64,000 nt of DNA from Budorcas taxicolor (GCF_023091745.1 NC_068912.1:104463567-104527566), one strand, 5' to 3'. Shown: positions 42,196 to 54,226, numbered from the stretch's first letter. Translations and numbers: made by a program. Notes: generated by a model not told the origin, from the letters alone.

Positions 42196-44465
42196 ACTTT
42201 TTAAAAAATTTCAGCTGACCATGGCTGGAATTTTTTAGCTGATATAGTTAACATATAATATTATATTTGTTTTAGGCCTACGAAACAAATGTTGTATGTA
42301 TACACTGTGAAATAATTATCACAATAAGTTTAGACAGCAGTTAGTTACAATTTTTTCCCTTGTGTGGAGAACCTTTAAGTCTACTCTCCGCAACTTTCAA
42401 ATAAACAATAGAGTATTGTTAACTGTAGTCACCAGGCTGTACGTTGCATTCTCAGGATTTATTCATCTCATAATTGGAAGTTTGTATTTTTTTGACCACC
42501 TTCATTCATTTCATTACCACCACCGTCACACCCCCCACCCCCACCCTATGGGAACCAATCTATTCTATCTGTGAGTTTGATTTTTTTTTTTTTTAGGTTC
42601 CACATATAAGTGATGTCATACAGTATTTGTCTTTCTAAATCTGACTTATTTCCCTTAACATAATGCCTTCCATTTTTATCTATGTTGTGGTGAATGGCAG
42701 GATTTCCATCTTTTCTATGACTGAATTATATCCCACTGTATATATTCACCACATTTTCTTTATCCATTCATTCTTTAATAAACACTTAGGTTGCTTCCAT
42801 GTCCTGGCTATTGTAAATAATGCTACAATGAACATGGGATACAGATGTCTTTTTAAGACAGTGATTTCATTGCCTTTGGATAAATACCCAGAAGTAAAAG
42901 TGCTGGATCATATGACAGCTTTATTTTTAATATTTTGAGGGAACCCCATACTGTTTTCCATAGTGGCTGTACCAGTTTGCATCCTCACCAACAGTGCCCA
43001 GAGTCTGCCTTGTCTCCACATCTTTACCAACACTTGTCATGTCCTAATGTTTTGATAACGGTTTGATTAGCATTTCTCTAATGATCAGTGATGCTGCACA
43101 CCTTTTCATGCACCTGTTGGCCACTTGTATGTCTTTATTATAGAAATGTCTATTCAGATCCTCTACTTATTTTTTAATCAAATTGTTTATTTTTGCTATT
43201 GTGTTATATGACTTCTTTTTATATTTTAGATACTAACCTCTTATCAGATATATGACTTGCAAATATTTTCTTCCACTAAGTAGGTTACCTTTTCACTTTG
43301 CTGATGATTTTTTTCCCCCTACAGGAAAAAAAAAACAAAAAAACAAAAAACTTGTTTAGTTTTACTTCTGTTTTTGGTATCAAATGCAAAAAAATATTAT
43401 GGCCAAGTCTGATGTCAAGGAACTTTCCCACTAAATTTTCTTGGAGTTTTATGGTTTTAAGTCTTATATTCAAGTCTTTAATCCATTTTCATTTGATTTT
43501 TGTGTATAATGTAAGAGAGTAGCCCAGATGAATTCTTTTGCACGTAGCTGTCCAGTTTTCCCATTGCTGCTGCTGCTGCTAAGTTACTTCAGTGGTGTCT
43601 GACTCTGTGCGACCCCATAGACAGCAGCCCACCAGGCTCCCCTGTCCCTGGGATTCTCCAGGCAAGAACATTGGAGTGGGTTGCCATTTCCTTCTCCAAC
43701 GCAGGAAAGTGAAAAGTGAAAGTGAAGTCGCTCAGTCGTGTCTGACTCTTAGCGACCCCATGGACTGCAGTCCACCAGGCTTCTCCACCCATGGGATTTT
43801 CCAGGCAAGAGTTTGTATTAAAGATACTATCCTTTCCCCTAGTGTATATTTTTGGCTCTTGTGTCATAAGTTAATTGACCATATGTACATGACTTTATTT
43901 CTGAGATCCCTAATCCATCTTTGTGTCTGTTTGATTGTTGCATCAGTTTTGATGCCAATACCATACTGTTTTGATTATTATAGCTTTGTAATATAGTTTG
44001 AAAGGAGGTAGTATGGTGCCTCCAGCTTTGTTGGTTTTTCTAAGACTGCACTGGCTATTCAAAGTCTTCTGTGATTCCATACAGATATTAGGATTATTTT
44101 TTCTATTTCTGTGAAAAATGTCACTGGAATTTTGATAAGGATTGTATTGCAGATTGCTTTAGGTAGTATGGATATTAATTCTCCCAGTTCATGGGCATGA
44201 CTATCTTTCCATTTCTTTGAACCTTCATTTTCTTTTATCAGTGTCTTAGAGTTTTCAGGTATTTCTGCTCCTTGGTCAAATTTATTCCTAGATATTTTAT
44301 TCATTTTTGATGCAATTGTAAGTGGATTGCTCCTTAAATTTTTCTTTCTGATAGTTTGGTAGTAATGTATAAATGCACATCTGATTTTTGTATATTGAAT
44401 TTTTATCTTACAACTTTACCAAATTCATTTATCAGTTCACTCTGTTCATTTAAAAAAATCTTTTT
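42196..44465 (-). mobile_element. Old L1M LINE, 3' UTR and ORF2 remnant
   Basis: From the 3' UTR (CATATAAGTGATGTCATACAG) through the ORF2 C-terminal region (TATTGTAAATAATGCTAC, CCAGTTTGCATCC) toward the RT region (GATATTTTATTCATTTTTGATGC), the reversed L1 is continuous except for a BOV-A2 at 43,565-43,811. Frames are all broken. Both flanks of the SINE align with L1 (CTGTCCAGTTTTCCC and TTTTGGCTCTTGTGTCATAAG). Confidence 0.85.
43565..43811 (-). mobile_element. BOV-A2 SINE inside old L1
   Basis: (TGC)n start, two Bov-A monomers and the GAAAGTGAAAAGTGAAAGTG linker. It ends early at GGCAAGAGT, so the 5' end is truncated. Several CpGs are kept (GTGCGACC, GTCGCTCAGTCG, TAGCGACC). Confidence 0.94.
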
Positions 44466-44469
44466 CTCT

Positions 44470-45060
44470 TTATTCTTGAGATTTGAATATTTTCTGTTGA
44501 TCTATCTTTGAATTCACTGTCTCTTCTGTCATCTCCATAAGCTGCCAAGTTTAGCAATGAATTTTTATTGCAGATATTGGGTTTTACAGTTCTAGAGTTT
44601 TCATTTTGTCCTTCTTTTATAGCTCATGTTTCTTCAGTGATGTTTCCTATCTTCTTCACTGTGATTGCATTTTCTTTTACGTTATCAAGTGTAATTATAA
44701 AAGCTGCTTTAAAATTCTTGTCTGCTGGTTCCAGCATCTTGCTTATCTTGATGTTGATCTTGTTGATTGCCTTTTCTCTTGAAAATGGATCATTTTTTTT
44801 TCCTGCTTTCATATATCAGGTAATTCTGAACGAGTATCAAGAATCCTAGACATTGTTAATGTTTTACAGACTTGGCCCTTCCGTATTCTTCTAAAAATTG
44901 TGTCAATTTTATTTGTTTGTTGGGTGGTTTTAGCAGGCAGTTAGCTTGGTTGGCTCCAAGCTGAAAACTTAATCTCTTGGGTTGCAGTTTAAATATCCAT
45001 CTAGTGAATATCTGGCAGAAGAATAGAGCTAACTTAAGTCTTTTTGTGCGTAAGAAAATC
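44470..45060 (-). mobile_element. Old L1M LINE, ORF1-side fragment
   Basis: GCTTTAAAATTCTTGTCTGCTGGTTCC, GTTGATTGCCTTTTCTCTTG and TTTAGCAGGCAGTTAGCTTGG are typical reversed old-L1 sequence from the ORF1 side. It may continue the preceding element after a deletion of the EN region. Confidence 0.65.
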
Positions 45061-45109
45061 TTAATTTATTACGAGGCACTTATAAGTCATAAGTCAAATT
45101 CATAGACTC

Positions 45110-45350
45110 AGAAAATACTTTGGTAGATGCCAGGGGCTGGTATGGCAGGATGAGGGTGGGTGGGATGGGGACTTAGAGTTGAATGGGGGCAGAGTTTCAG
45201 TTTAGGAATGTGAAAAACTGGGGAGATGGATGATGGTGAGGGCTGCACAACAATGCAACCACTAAAATGTACAGTTAAATATGGTTAAGATAGTATGTCT
45301 TATATTATGTGACTTTTACCACAATAAAAAAACATTTTAAAAATCTTAAG
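45110..45350 (+). mobile_element. Old L1 3' end
   Basis: GATGCCAGGGGCTGG, CAGAGTTTCAGTTTAGG, GAGATGGATGATGGTGAGGG, and TTTTACCACAATAAAAAAAC give the sense 3' UTR of an old L1 with its A-tail near 45,325-45,350. Confidence 0.75.
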
Positions 45351-46314
45351 ATAAACAATAAAAAAAAAGGCATTAGGAAATACAACTCAAATAGGATGTT
45401 AAATGGAAGTTTTGACAGAGGCACCACGAAGTAATAATATGTTCCTTTCAAAACCAGGTGCTTGAGCAAGATGCAGAATTTCCAATGGAAATGTTGATCC
45501 CCCACTCCATGACTCTGCGACCCAAGAACAAGACCCAGGATTCACCCAGAGGGTGAAGATTTAGGAGTGGGGATCTTGTGAGATGGCTTTGAAGTCCATC
45601 CCCTAAGGATCAATTCAACCTGAGTATCTATGGTGCTGGAATGGGGGTAGGGTGGAGACTTGAACCAGACAACTCAGAGAGCCTGACTTTTTCTCCTGCA
45701 GGTGGGAGGCACGTGCCCTGATGTCTGACATTGGGCTGAGACATCAAAGTGGAGTTTGGCGAGGAAGAGAGTGTAGAGGACTGTGTTTGGGAAGTGCCTA
45801 AGACACGACTCCAGGGCTGAGGATGGCTTCCATGGATGAGATATAGACCATGCAGAGAGAGTCGGGGGGGGTCTTAGCATTCAAGACCCACTGGCAAAGA
45901 CAGAGTGAGATCCTGTGATAGGGGCCTCTGGAGACCTGGGGGTAGGGGGGTGGGGCGGCCAGAGGGATGGGATGCAGGCCCCGCCTCAGGGGACTTGCAG
46001 CCCGAGGAACCCAGCTGTAACTTCTGCTTGGCTCACAGAGTGAGTTTCTCCGACCACCTAGTAGCCAAGTGAGAGAGTCACTGCCCCTGCTTCTTCCCTC
46101 GGCACCCCACTCCTTGTGAGGCGTAGAGCCCTGCTTAATAGGCTAGGGGCAAGAGGGTGAGGGGAAAAAGAGGCTCATCATACTTTCCTTCTCTGATCCC
46201 GTATTCCCACCTGTCACAGGCCCTGTTTAGGGAAGGGAGAAATCACCTTTAACCAGCCAATCTGGGGACAGAAAAGCTCTTACTTTGAAATGGAGATTCA
46301 GAAGTTCAGTCTTG
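45351..46314. other. Unique-looking GC-rich segment
   Basis: 45,880-46,130 is GC-rich, with a G-run cluster at 45,938-45,956 (GGGGGTAGGGGGGTGGGGCGG). I recognise no gene. A minus-strand open frame at 45,674-45,880 is short and featureless. Confidence 0.4.
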
Positions 46315-46440
46315 AAATAAATATGTATTGAGTGCCTATTCTGTGCCAGGTATTGCTCAACACTGGGGATTTCTTAGTGAACAAGATACATAAAAATATC
46401 TTCCTTCATGGAGCTAACAATTTAATGGATTAATATCTAG
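46315..46440 (-). mobile_element. L2-like fragment
   Basis: ATGTATTGAGTGCCTATTCTGTGCCAGG, CAACACTGGGGAT and CATGGAGCTAACAATTTAATGG are reversed L2 3' sequence. Confidence 0.7.
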
Positions 46441-46519
46441 GATTAGACCTTTTAAAGTTGATATTTTGTGTTGTGATTTAAAGTGACCACAAAACTGTCT
46501 GTTACCCAAAACAAAATAG

Positions 46520-47705
46520 AAATTTGAGGGGGTAAGTAAATATAAAATAAACATTTGAATTTTAATGGATGGTTGTTTACCAGACGAATACTGCCAAAAG
46601 AAAGTATATTATGATCAGAAAACAGTCTGTTGTTAAGGACTTTTAAAAAGAGTTCATGAAGCTATAACAATTCTAAACTTGTTTCTACCTAATAACATAA
46701 CTTCAGCAAACATAAAGCAAAAATTTGCAGAATGACAAGGAGAAATGAACAGATCCAGTATAATAAAGGGGTATTTAAACATCACTCATAACTCTGTAAC
46801 TGACAGAGTAAACAGACAAAGAATTTATTAAGGTTGGTTACAGAATATTTTAACACACATCTGACAAGCTTGGTCTAAAGTAAAGATTGACATATTATGA
46901 CCTGTGGGCAAATTTCAGCCCATTGCCTGTTTCTATAAATAAAGTTTTATTGGAAGAAGCCTTGTTCATCTATTTAGTATTGACAACAGCTGCTTTTGTG
47001 CTACAATGGCAGCGTCGAATAGCTGTGACAGACAGTATTTGCAAAACTGAAAATATTTACTAGCTGGCCCTTTACTGGACATTTCTTGACCTCTGATAGA
47101 AAGCATTTAACAAAATCTTGCCTCTAACAATTGAAGAATACATGTTCTTTTCAAGCATGCATGAACATTTGTAAAAATTGATAAGGTAGCAAATATTGAC
47201 TAATTAAAAAAAAAAGTGGCATATATATCTCTAACCACAGGACAAAAGCCAGTATCGTATAATCTCTGATTACAAAGCAATTAAATCTGATAATGAAAAG
47301 ATAACCAACCCTGTCAAGTTAGAGATTTTCAAAAATTTTCTAAATAGTGAATCAAAGAAGAAATCATAATAGAAATTATATATTTAAACTGAATGAGAGT
47401 GAAAATGCTGTGTTTCAAAATTAAGTGGGAAACGGCTGAAACAATTCTGAGAGGAAAAGGTAGAACTATCATTGTTTATATTTGAAAAGAAGAATCCAAG
47501 TCCAAAAGTAAGGGAAAGAACACAAGAGCAAACTCAGAGAAAGAGGAAAGGAAATGTTAAAGACTGAATTAATAAAATAGAAAATAAAGAACCAATGGAA
47601 AAGATCCAGTAAATCAGAAAACAAAAGATAAAGAATCCTTCAGTAAGACAGACCAAGGCGGGGAAAAAGACAAGAACAAATAAACACTATCGAGAATGAA
47701 ACGCT
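46520..47705 (+). mobile_element. Old L1-like LINE (EN region), sense
   Basis: GAGAAATGAACAGATCC, AACACACATCTGAC, GAATACATGTTCTTTTCAAGC, GAAAAGATAACC and GTGAATCAAAGAAGAAATC follow, in order, the endonuclease-domain region of an ancient L1 or HAL1. Frames are completely degraded. A MITE at 46,882-47,097 interrupts it. Confidence 0.68.
46882..47097. mobile_element. MER1-like hAT MITE inside old L1
   Basis: GCCCATTGCCTGTTTCTATAAATAAAGTTTTATTGG, CAGCTGCTTTTGTGCTACAATGGCAG and AAATATTTACTAGCTGGCCC follow the MER1/Charlie3-type MITE. The L1 sequence continues on both sides, so the MITE is younger than this L1. Confidence 0.75.
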
Positions 47706-47844
47706 TTGTAGTCAAATGGCTGTGGACTGGATAAACCCAGGAGACAGGCACAATGTATTCTTTTTATTAGTCTCTGTACATTTCTGTATGTTTGAGAGAT
47801 TTCCTTATACACATGCGCACACATAAAATGTGCAAACAAAGAGA

Positions 47845-48010
47845 GTGCAAGCTCTAGATTCAAACTGCCTGAGCTTTGAGACCAGTTCTAGAATTTGATA
47901 GTGAGTGCCTTGGGGCAAGTTTCTTAAATCCTTTCCATCCCCTCCTGTTTCCTGTCTATAAAATGGTGATAATCCCAACATCTGCTCACATGCCCTCCTT
48001 GAGATGCTGG
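47845..48010 (+). mobile_element. MIR SINE
   Basis: AGATTCAAACTGCCTGAG, GGGGCAAGTTTCTTAAATCC and GTCTATAAAATGGTGATAAT give a sense MIR. Confidence 0.75.
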
Positions 48011-48242
48011 GCTTTCATGCCAAGGTTTCACTGACATTGATTTTCAAAACTCTTTCTCTAGTCTTAAGCTTGCCCAAGAATCACTTAACCCATCTCCCTC
48101 ACCTTGAGACAGAATGTTTAAACTACTCTGGAGACTTTAGGAAGTTCTCTTGTTGCGCTAGACCTGACCTGGGAGGAAGGGGAGGGCTTGTCAAGGGAGG
48201 CTGTAGAAGGAGAACCAGAGCTGGGAAGTTGCCAAGAGCTTA

Positions 48243-48557
48243 GCTGCTTAGTTGTGTCCAACTTTTTGTGACCCCATGAACTGTAGCTTGCCAGGCTTCT
48301 CTGACCATGGGATTCTGTGGGCAAGAATACTGTGGGTTGCCATGCCCTCCTCCAGGGGATCTTCCTAATCCAAGGATCGAATCCAGGTCTCCCACATTGC
48401 AGGCGAATTCTTTACCATCTGAGCCACCAAGGAAGTCCAAGAACACTGGAGTGGGTAGCCTGTTTCTTCTCCAGGGGATCTTCCTGACCCAGGAATTGGA
48501 CCGTGGTCTCCTGCATTGCAGGCGGATTCTTTACCAGTTGAGCTACCAGAATAGTCC
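48243..48557 (-). mobile_element. Dimeric Bov-tA SINE, minus strand
   Basis: The complete unit is 48,243-48,438 and the truncated unit 48,439-48,557. In SINE sense the truncated unit comes first and ends CCACTCCAGTGTTCTT, directly followed by GGACTTCCTTGGTGGC. This is the same junction as in the dimer at 27,505-27,832. The first unit again has GGCTACCC instead of GGCAACCC. Confidence 0.92.
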
Positions 48558-49649
48558 AGGTAAAGAACCAGTATTTACTAAATCCCCACGGTGCATCAGC
48601 TGGTGTGCTAGATGTGAACACCTGCTTCCTCCTATGAAAGGTGATAACTGTTATCTACCACTGGCTGTATTTGTTTTCACTGGCATTACTCATCAAGTTA
48701 TCTCTGTGCAGCCATGCATCCAGTTAGGGCCTCTAATGACTGTGCGATACTTTAGTGGTGAGCCAGATTCTGCCACAACCTCATCCTACCCTTTCCCCTA
48801 GTCTCAGGAACCTAGATTGCCTTTAATTCCTGGCCACAAGAAACAATACTTGGGAATTTCTTCATAGGTGACCTCTTATGGAACCTCTTACGTGAACATT
48901 TCTCTGGGATTGATAGCTGAGGGTGAACTCTCTGGGTCACAAGGAAGATGAACACTGACTTACATGAAGAATTTTCATGTTGTTTTCCAGAATGTCAGCA
49001 GGGGACTCGAGCACCTGCAGATATGGGTATCCTCAGGGTGTCCTGCAACCAAGACCCCACAGATACTGAGGGGTGATATTGCGTTGCCAACAAGTGCTGT
49101 AGGGATGGATGTTGTTAGTTGTTATTTGACTAAAAATTTGCCTCTGGGGTTTGTCTGAAGTAAGAGAAATGCTGGACTCCTGTCTCACCAGGTTTGGGTG
49201 GCCTGCTTTCACATACCCACCCCAACTGTACATAAGGAATGTGCTACATAAGACTACACTTTGGATTCAGTGTTGTGATTCCTTTTTCCATATTATCTTT
49301 ATGTGTGTTCCACGTCTAAACTTTACATGGGAGCCTGGAGCAAAGAAAGACTCAAGATTTTGGAGTCAGGGTGATGGGAGATCAAATGATGGGTGTGCCA
49401 CTTTCTATTAAACTTATCAGTTCTGACTCTGCCTCCAAGGCCACCTTGATTAGTTTGGGGTGCTTTGCAGCTTTTTGGGTACTCCAGGAACCAACAGGTG
49501 GCTGGTTACATCAATTGTGTGTAGGTTTTGTGGTTTAATTCTGAAGATGGTTTTATTCCTTAATTCTGGGTGCACATGCTACATTTAACTAAGAAGAAAT
49601 GCCAAGCCTCTTCCCTTGGCCCAGAATCTTATGTGAATGAGCCTACCTC
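48558..49649. other. Unique-looking non-coding DNA
   Basis: 48,640-49,000 resembles old L1 3' UTR in reverse (CCTGGCCACAAG, GAACATTTCTCTGGG) only weakly. The rest is single-copy-looking. No gene is recognised. Confidence 0.4.
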
Positions 49650-50012
49650 AGCTTCCACTGCTTTCTCTGAGCTCTCCAAGTCCCATTAACACTGGCCAAG
49701 ATCATTGCTGCCTCAGGGATTTTGTGCTTACTGTTCCTTCTGCCTACAACTTTCTTTCACCTGATTTTTATAGGGTTTGCTTCTTCTTCATTATCAGTTC
49801 AAATGTTATCTCTTGCTGCCCCCCTGGTCACCTGTTTTTATTGTAGCACTTATTACCTGAAATCATCTTATTTATTTATTCACTTGTCTCCTCTGCTAGA
49901 ATGTAAGTTCTGCCTGAGCAGGGATCTTATCTGTCTGGATCACTATTATATCCCCAGAACAGTGCTGTATACACCCTATTTACTCAATAAATGTATAAAA
50001 TTTGAATGCATG
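49650..50012 (+). mobile_element. L2 LINE 3' end, sense
   Basis: GTTCCTTCTGCCTACAACTTTC, AGTTCAAATGTTATCTC, GTAGCACTTATTACCTGAAATC, GCTAGAATGTAAGTTC and CTATTTACTCAATAAATG follow the sense L2 3' end, including its terminal TCAATAAATG block. Confidence 0.82.
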
Positions 50013-50324
50013 GGAGATGAAGTACATAGACTTACTGTAAGAAGAGGCAACTGTCCATTTGAAAAATATGGAAACTAACTTCTTCGGTGCCTATCAGTAT
50101 CTGTGGAATTGAAACATAAATATTTGTGGAACTGAAACACATTAATGCTTAATAAAGCTTTTGGTTGAGAGCACCATGGAAAGTGATCATAAATGAGTAA
50201 TAATTACCAGATTAGCATGCTGTGGGAGGCACTGGGGATTGAGCCTAGCATGTTTTAGGACAACTCTTGATTCTGAAATAGAGTTTGAGAAAGTGTTTCA
50301 CCCAGGTTATATGAGCTCCATGGC

Positions 50325-50465
50325 TGTAATGTGGTAGGAGGCACTGGCCTTAGAGAAGAAGGCCCAAGTTGAAGTTCTGCTTCCGTATCTTCTTAGTTGT
50401 ATGGCTTTGAGCATTTCCCTTCAGCTTTGGGGGCCTGTATTTTCTCATCTGTGAAATGGGAGCAT
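50325..50465 (+). mobile_element. MIR SINE
   Basis: GTTGAAGTTCTGCTTCC, TTAGTTGTATGGCTTTGAGC and TTTCTCATCTGTGAAATGGG are a sense MIR core. Confidence 0.72.
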
Positions 50466-51574
50466 TCTAATTTGAATTTCTGCCAAATTCAGAATTTGAC
50501 ATCCCGAGCAAAGTGATGGATATGGTGCATGTGAAACAAACATCGAGAGGGAGCAGGGATTGTGATCACATGACCCTGCTCTGGGCAGCTCTGGCCCTGG
50601 CAGTGTGAGCTCAGAGGTCATGCCAGGTAAGTGTCTGCTGAGTGCTGGCTGAGGGCACTCTTCTCCACCCTCCGAGGTCCGAAGCCAGCTTTCTACAACT
50701 TCATAGACATGACATCTTGGGGCTTGAGTTTTATTCATGGCTGAAAAGACAATCCAGGTAAGAAGGCTCTTGCTGTGTCTTCTGGGGATTTTTCTTAGAA
50801 CAAGGTTGTCAAGAAATGAAGCGCCCCACCATGGGAGGATGAGCTGAGTGGGGGGTCAGCAGGCAGCTGCCATGGGTTACTGCAGGCAGGCACAGAAGTC
50901 CCAAACACCCCTTATGTGGGAAGGCCCAGGTCGCCATCCAAATTGTTAAGGAATCTGGGAGACAGATACTGATGGTTCTTTTCTATTTGTGCCTCTTTTG
51001 GGGGACAAAGGTAGGGGCTGACTAGGAAAGACCCCATGTGCAGACCTGCTGCTCTGACCTAGAATTAAAGGGAAGGTGTTAAGTGGCCTGATGTCAGCTT
51101 TCCAGTTTTAATATCATCTTTCATGTGTGAGAATTACTTGTTGGACATCATGCAGAGTTGGAGGGCACTTGCTGACTTCTGACAGCCATTCCTATTTGAT
51201 GGCTCTGTAACTCTAAGCCACCTCCTTTCGGCCTAGAAGATACGTTCTTTATGGTCAGCAGCAAAGAAGAGATTTCCATAGCAGTTTCCGTTGACCGTGG
51301 TCCTGGGGAGAGAAATAGCACGTCGGTTCATGGCGAGAGGGAGATAGGTGGGAGAGAGCATCTCTGAAGCTCCCTCCGGGTCATCGAGTCTTGCCCGTGG
51401 TGCTCGGGAGGAGGAGCAGCTGGCGGTGACTGCCCGGCACACGTGTGAGTCACTGTTTGGGGGCTGCCGTGGCAGTGCTGCTTCTGGGTCACCAGAGAGA
51501 CAAGATGTGCTTGACATATAGTGGCTGCCCGTGCCGGTAGAGGCTGCATGCCAGAAGTTAAGAAAGTGCTAGAT
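50466..51574. other. Unique-looking segment
   Basis: No repeat is recognised. GC content and CpG rise toward 51,300-51,560. The minus strand is open at 51,792-51,328 (154 codons) and overlaps other open frames on both strands, which argues against any one being coding. Confidence 0.4.
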
Positions 51575-51675
51575 GGGGGTCTCAATGACTGGATTCCAGG
51601 CCCACTTCTGTCTCTTATTGGCTGTGGGGTCTGGGACCTCAGAGTCCTCATCTCTAGAATAAGGACGTTGGACCA
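51575..51675 (+). mobile_element. MIR SINE fragment
   Basis: GACTGGATTCCAGGCCCAC, TTATTGGCTGTGGGGTCTGG and CCTCATCTCTAGAATAAGGACG follow a sense MIR. Confidence 0.65.
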
Positions 51676-51870
51676 GGACCTGGAGACCGTGAAGGCTTGT
51701 GGTTCCTCTAACAGTCTCCGAGGCCCTGCAGAACACGGGCTCATGGGCATGGCCAGGCTGACCCAGGTCCAGAAAACTGCTGCTGGGGCCACCTTCCCTC
51801 CTCCGCTCCCATCCTAACAGGCTGCATCTGTACTGCAGAGAGCCTTGTTCTGTCTCACCTGTCTGAGGTT

Positions 51871-51898
51871 GGGGGGGCGGGGGGTGGTGGGGGCGGGC
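51871..51898 (+). other. G-quadruplex motif
   Basis: Four G-runs of three or more (7, 6, 5 and 3) separated by loops of 1-4 bases meet the usual G-quadruplex pattern. Formation in the cell is not known. Confidence 0.75.
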
Positions 51899-52684
51899 AG
51901 GGATGCTTCTCATTCTCAGATGGGGACCATTGGTTTGCCTTTGCTGAGCTGAGGAACCACAAGTCCTCCCAGCAGCCCTGGTATTTGCTAATTTCCCTTC
52001 CTGGGGACACTCATCACTATCACTCCTGAAATGAGGTGTCCAGATGGGAACACAATACAGATGTGACCCAGCTATTACAGAGGGGATGCTCGAAAGCTGC
52101 TGAGCAGTGTCTGGAATTGAGACATTTCCCCAGCTGGCCTTATCCTCAGATTGTGCCAAATCCAGGGCATCCTATTAGACATCTGCCCATTTCAGGCTGA
52201 GACAGTTCTCCGTTTGTTTCTTATGTTTGTAAGTGTGTGTGAAGGCTCCATTTAGAGACAAGGACCGACTCTGGCTCCCCCTGGAGGACAGCTGGCTGCG
52301 ATTAGGATAGGTAGCCTCACACACTGCCTTGGCCCTGCACTGCTGTCTGTCCTAAGGCAGCAGATATTTTTATGACCTGGGTTGTTTTGTTTATTAAAAT
52401 ATCATCTTGGGGGTTCTTTATACCCTCATAGGGAAAGGTTTGACTGAGTATCTATCTCTCTTCTTAAGCAGGTGCCTCTGGGTATTTCTCTTTGTAACTT
52501 GGCACTTAGGAGCTTCTCTGGGCCTCTGCTTACCCAGCTTTAAAATAAGGCAATTTGTCTAGCTCTAAATTATATGACACTTGGGGAGTTAGATAGGATC
52601 TGCCTTTATAACTACAGTAGCTGCTATTTTTTTGGAGTATTACTTCTCTTGCTAGAATTTACTGTGACCCTAAGAAAAAGGAAA

Positions 52685-52888
52685 AGGCTTCCCTGGTGGC
52701 TCAGATGGTAAAGAATTTGCCTGCAATGGAGGAAAACTGGGCTCAATCCCCGGATTGGGAAGACACCCTGGAGAAGGGTATGGCTACCCACTCCAGTATT
52801 CTTGCCTGGAAAATCCGTGTACAAAGGAGTGTGGAGGGCTACAGTCCATGGGGTCCCAAAGAGTTAGACACGACTGAGCAACTAACAC
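52685..52888 (+). mobile_element. Bov-tA SINE
   Basis: A sense copy from GGCTTCCCTGGTGGC to GAGCAACTAACAC. A 7-bp repeat CTAAGAA lies at 52,670-52,676 and 52,888-52,894. Its promoter B box reads GGGCTCAATCCCC. It also has GGTATGGCTACCC, a variant shared with the dimeric copies. Confidence 0.93.
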
Positions 52889-52999
52889 TAAGAACTCATC
52901 CTTTCCCTAACCTTCTACCTGTTTATCACCTCCTCCTGATGCTTTGCCACTTCCCACTCCCCTAACCTGAAGGTGCTCTGAGTTCAGCAGGAAGAGCAA

Positions 53000-53215
53000 C
53001 GTAGCACAGTGGTTAAGGACAGTGTCTCTGGAGGGGTCCAGCCTGGATGTATGGTCTGGGTCCATCACTGACCCTCTGGGTGACCTGGGGTGCATCACAT
53101 AATCTTTCTGTGTCTACTCTATTATCTTTTTTAAAAAAGCGGCATGGGTGGGGGCTGTGGGTAATGCCAGCGCCTTATACACAAACGCGTGTAAAGTGCT
53201 TAGAATAGCGTTCCA
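53000..53215 (+). mobile_element. MIR SINE, nearly complete
   Basis: GTAGCACAGTGGTTAAGGACAG, GGGTGACCTGGGGTGCATC, a TTATCTTTTTTAAAAAAG run in place of the usual AAAATGGGG core, and GTGTAAAGTGCTTAGAATAGCG. It is one of the best-preserved MIRs here, because both ends are readable. Confidence 0.82.
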
Positions 53216-53908
53216 AAGATACATTTGTTGTGATTCTGTCGTGGCTGCTTTCTTATGGGGTGAAACGGGAAGTGTAACCCCGGTCACTATCAGACTCTTT
53301 TCATCTGGAATATACAACAAACAAATAAGCAAATGAACAGAAAACATGGACCCTAAGGTTGCCAGTGATGCCTGTTCTGAGTGCAAGACCAATACAGGCC
53401 ACTGTCCCCACCATCAGGAGAGCCCAGCTGTCTGGTCGGCAGAATGGGCCACAGAGAGCAGGTCAAGACAAGGGTTTAAGAGATGGGGTCACAGTCAGGA
53501 GGTTATTCATTATCTGTTTATAAGGCAGTGAACACTAACTGAGGATCCTGAGGACCACTCCGTACAGTGGGGATGAATATGCATCTGGTCATGGAAAGAC
53601 GCAAACCAGTGGAAGAGATAAATGGAGTGCCCTTTAAGGGCTAAAAGCAGCATCCTAGAAATTTGGAGTTCCCAGAGAGGGGGTGCAAAGTATCCAAGGC
53701 CAAGATAATAGAACAGGCAAGATCCAAGACAGTGAAAACTTGGTTAAATCAAAGGTTCAAGGCAATTGTAGGCAAACCCAGGCGCACATGCCACACCGGC
53801 CTCCTGGTTTCAAAAAAAGACTCACACTATAAATGGAAGATAAAAAATTAGGAAGTTACTTCTCAAAGTGATAAGAACATACCTTTTATTCCCACTATAA
53901 GACACACA

Positions 53909-54226
53909 GGGCTTCCCTGGTTGCTCAGCTGGTAAAGAATTTGCCTGCAATGCAGGAGACCCCAGTTTGATTCCTGGGTTTGGAAGAGCCACTGGAGAAG
54001 GGATAGGCTATACAAACGTGGGTGCCCAGTTGTGCCCAACTCTTCACGACCCCATGGACTGTAGCATGCCAGACTCCTCTGTCCATGGAATTTTCCAGGC
54101 AAGAATACAGAGTGGTTGCCCTTTCCTCCTCCAGGGGATCTTCCTGACCCAGGGCTCAAACCTGCATCTCTTACATCTCCTGCATTGGCAGGTGGATTCT
54201 TTACCACAGTGCCACCTGGGAAGCCC
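53909..54226. mobile_element. Inverted pair of Bov-tA SINEs
   Basis: A plus-strand tRNA-like half (53,909 to about 54,016, GGGCTTCCCTGGTTGC to GGATAGGCTATAC) meets a complete minus-strand Bov-tA (about 54,022-54,226, ending CCACCTGGGAAGCCC). The two tRNA-like 5' ends face outward, so they form inverted repeats of about 105 bp separated by about 100 bp. AGACACA flanks the whole block at 53,900-53,906 and 54,230-54,236. Confidence 0.9.

Noticed and set aside
51569..52159. 196-codon minus-strand open frame, with a 154-codon frame beside it
   Set aside because: Several frames are open on both strands in this GC-rich stretch, and one covers a MIR. No domain, start context or splice pattern supports coding.
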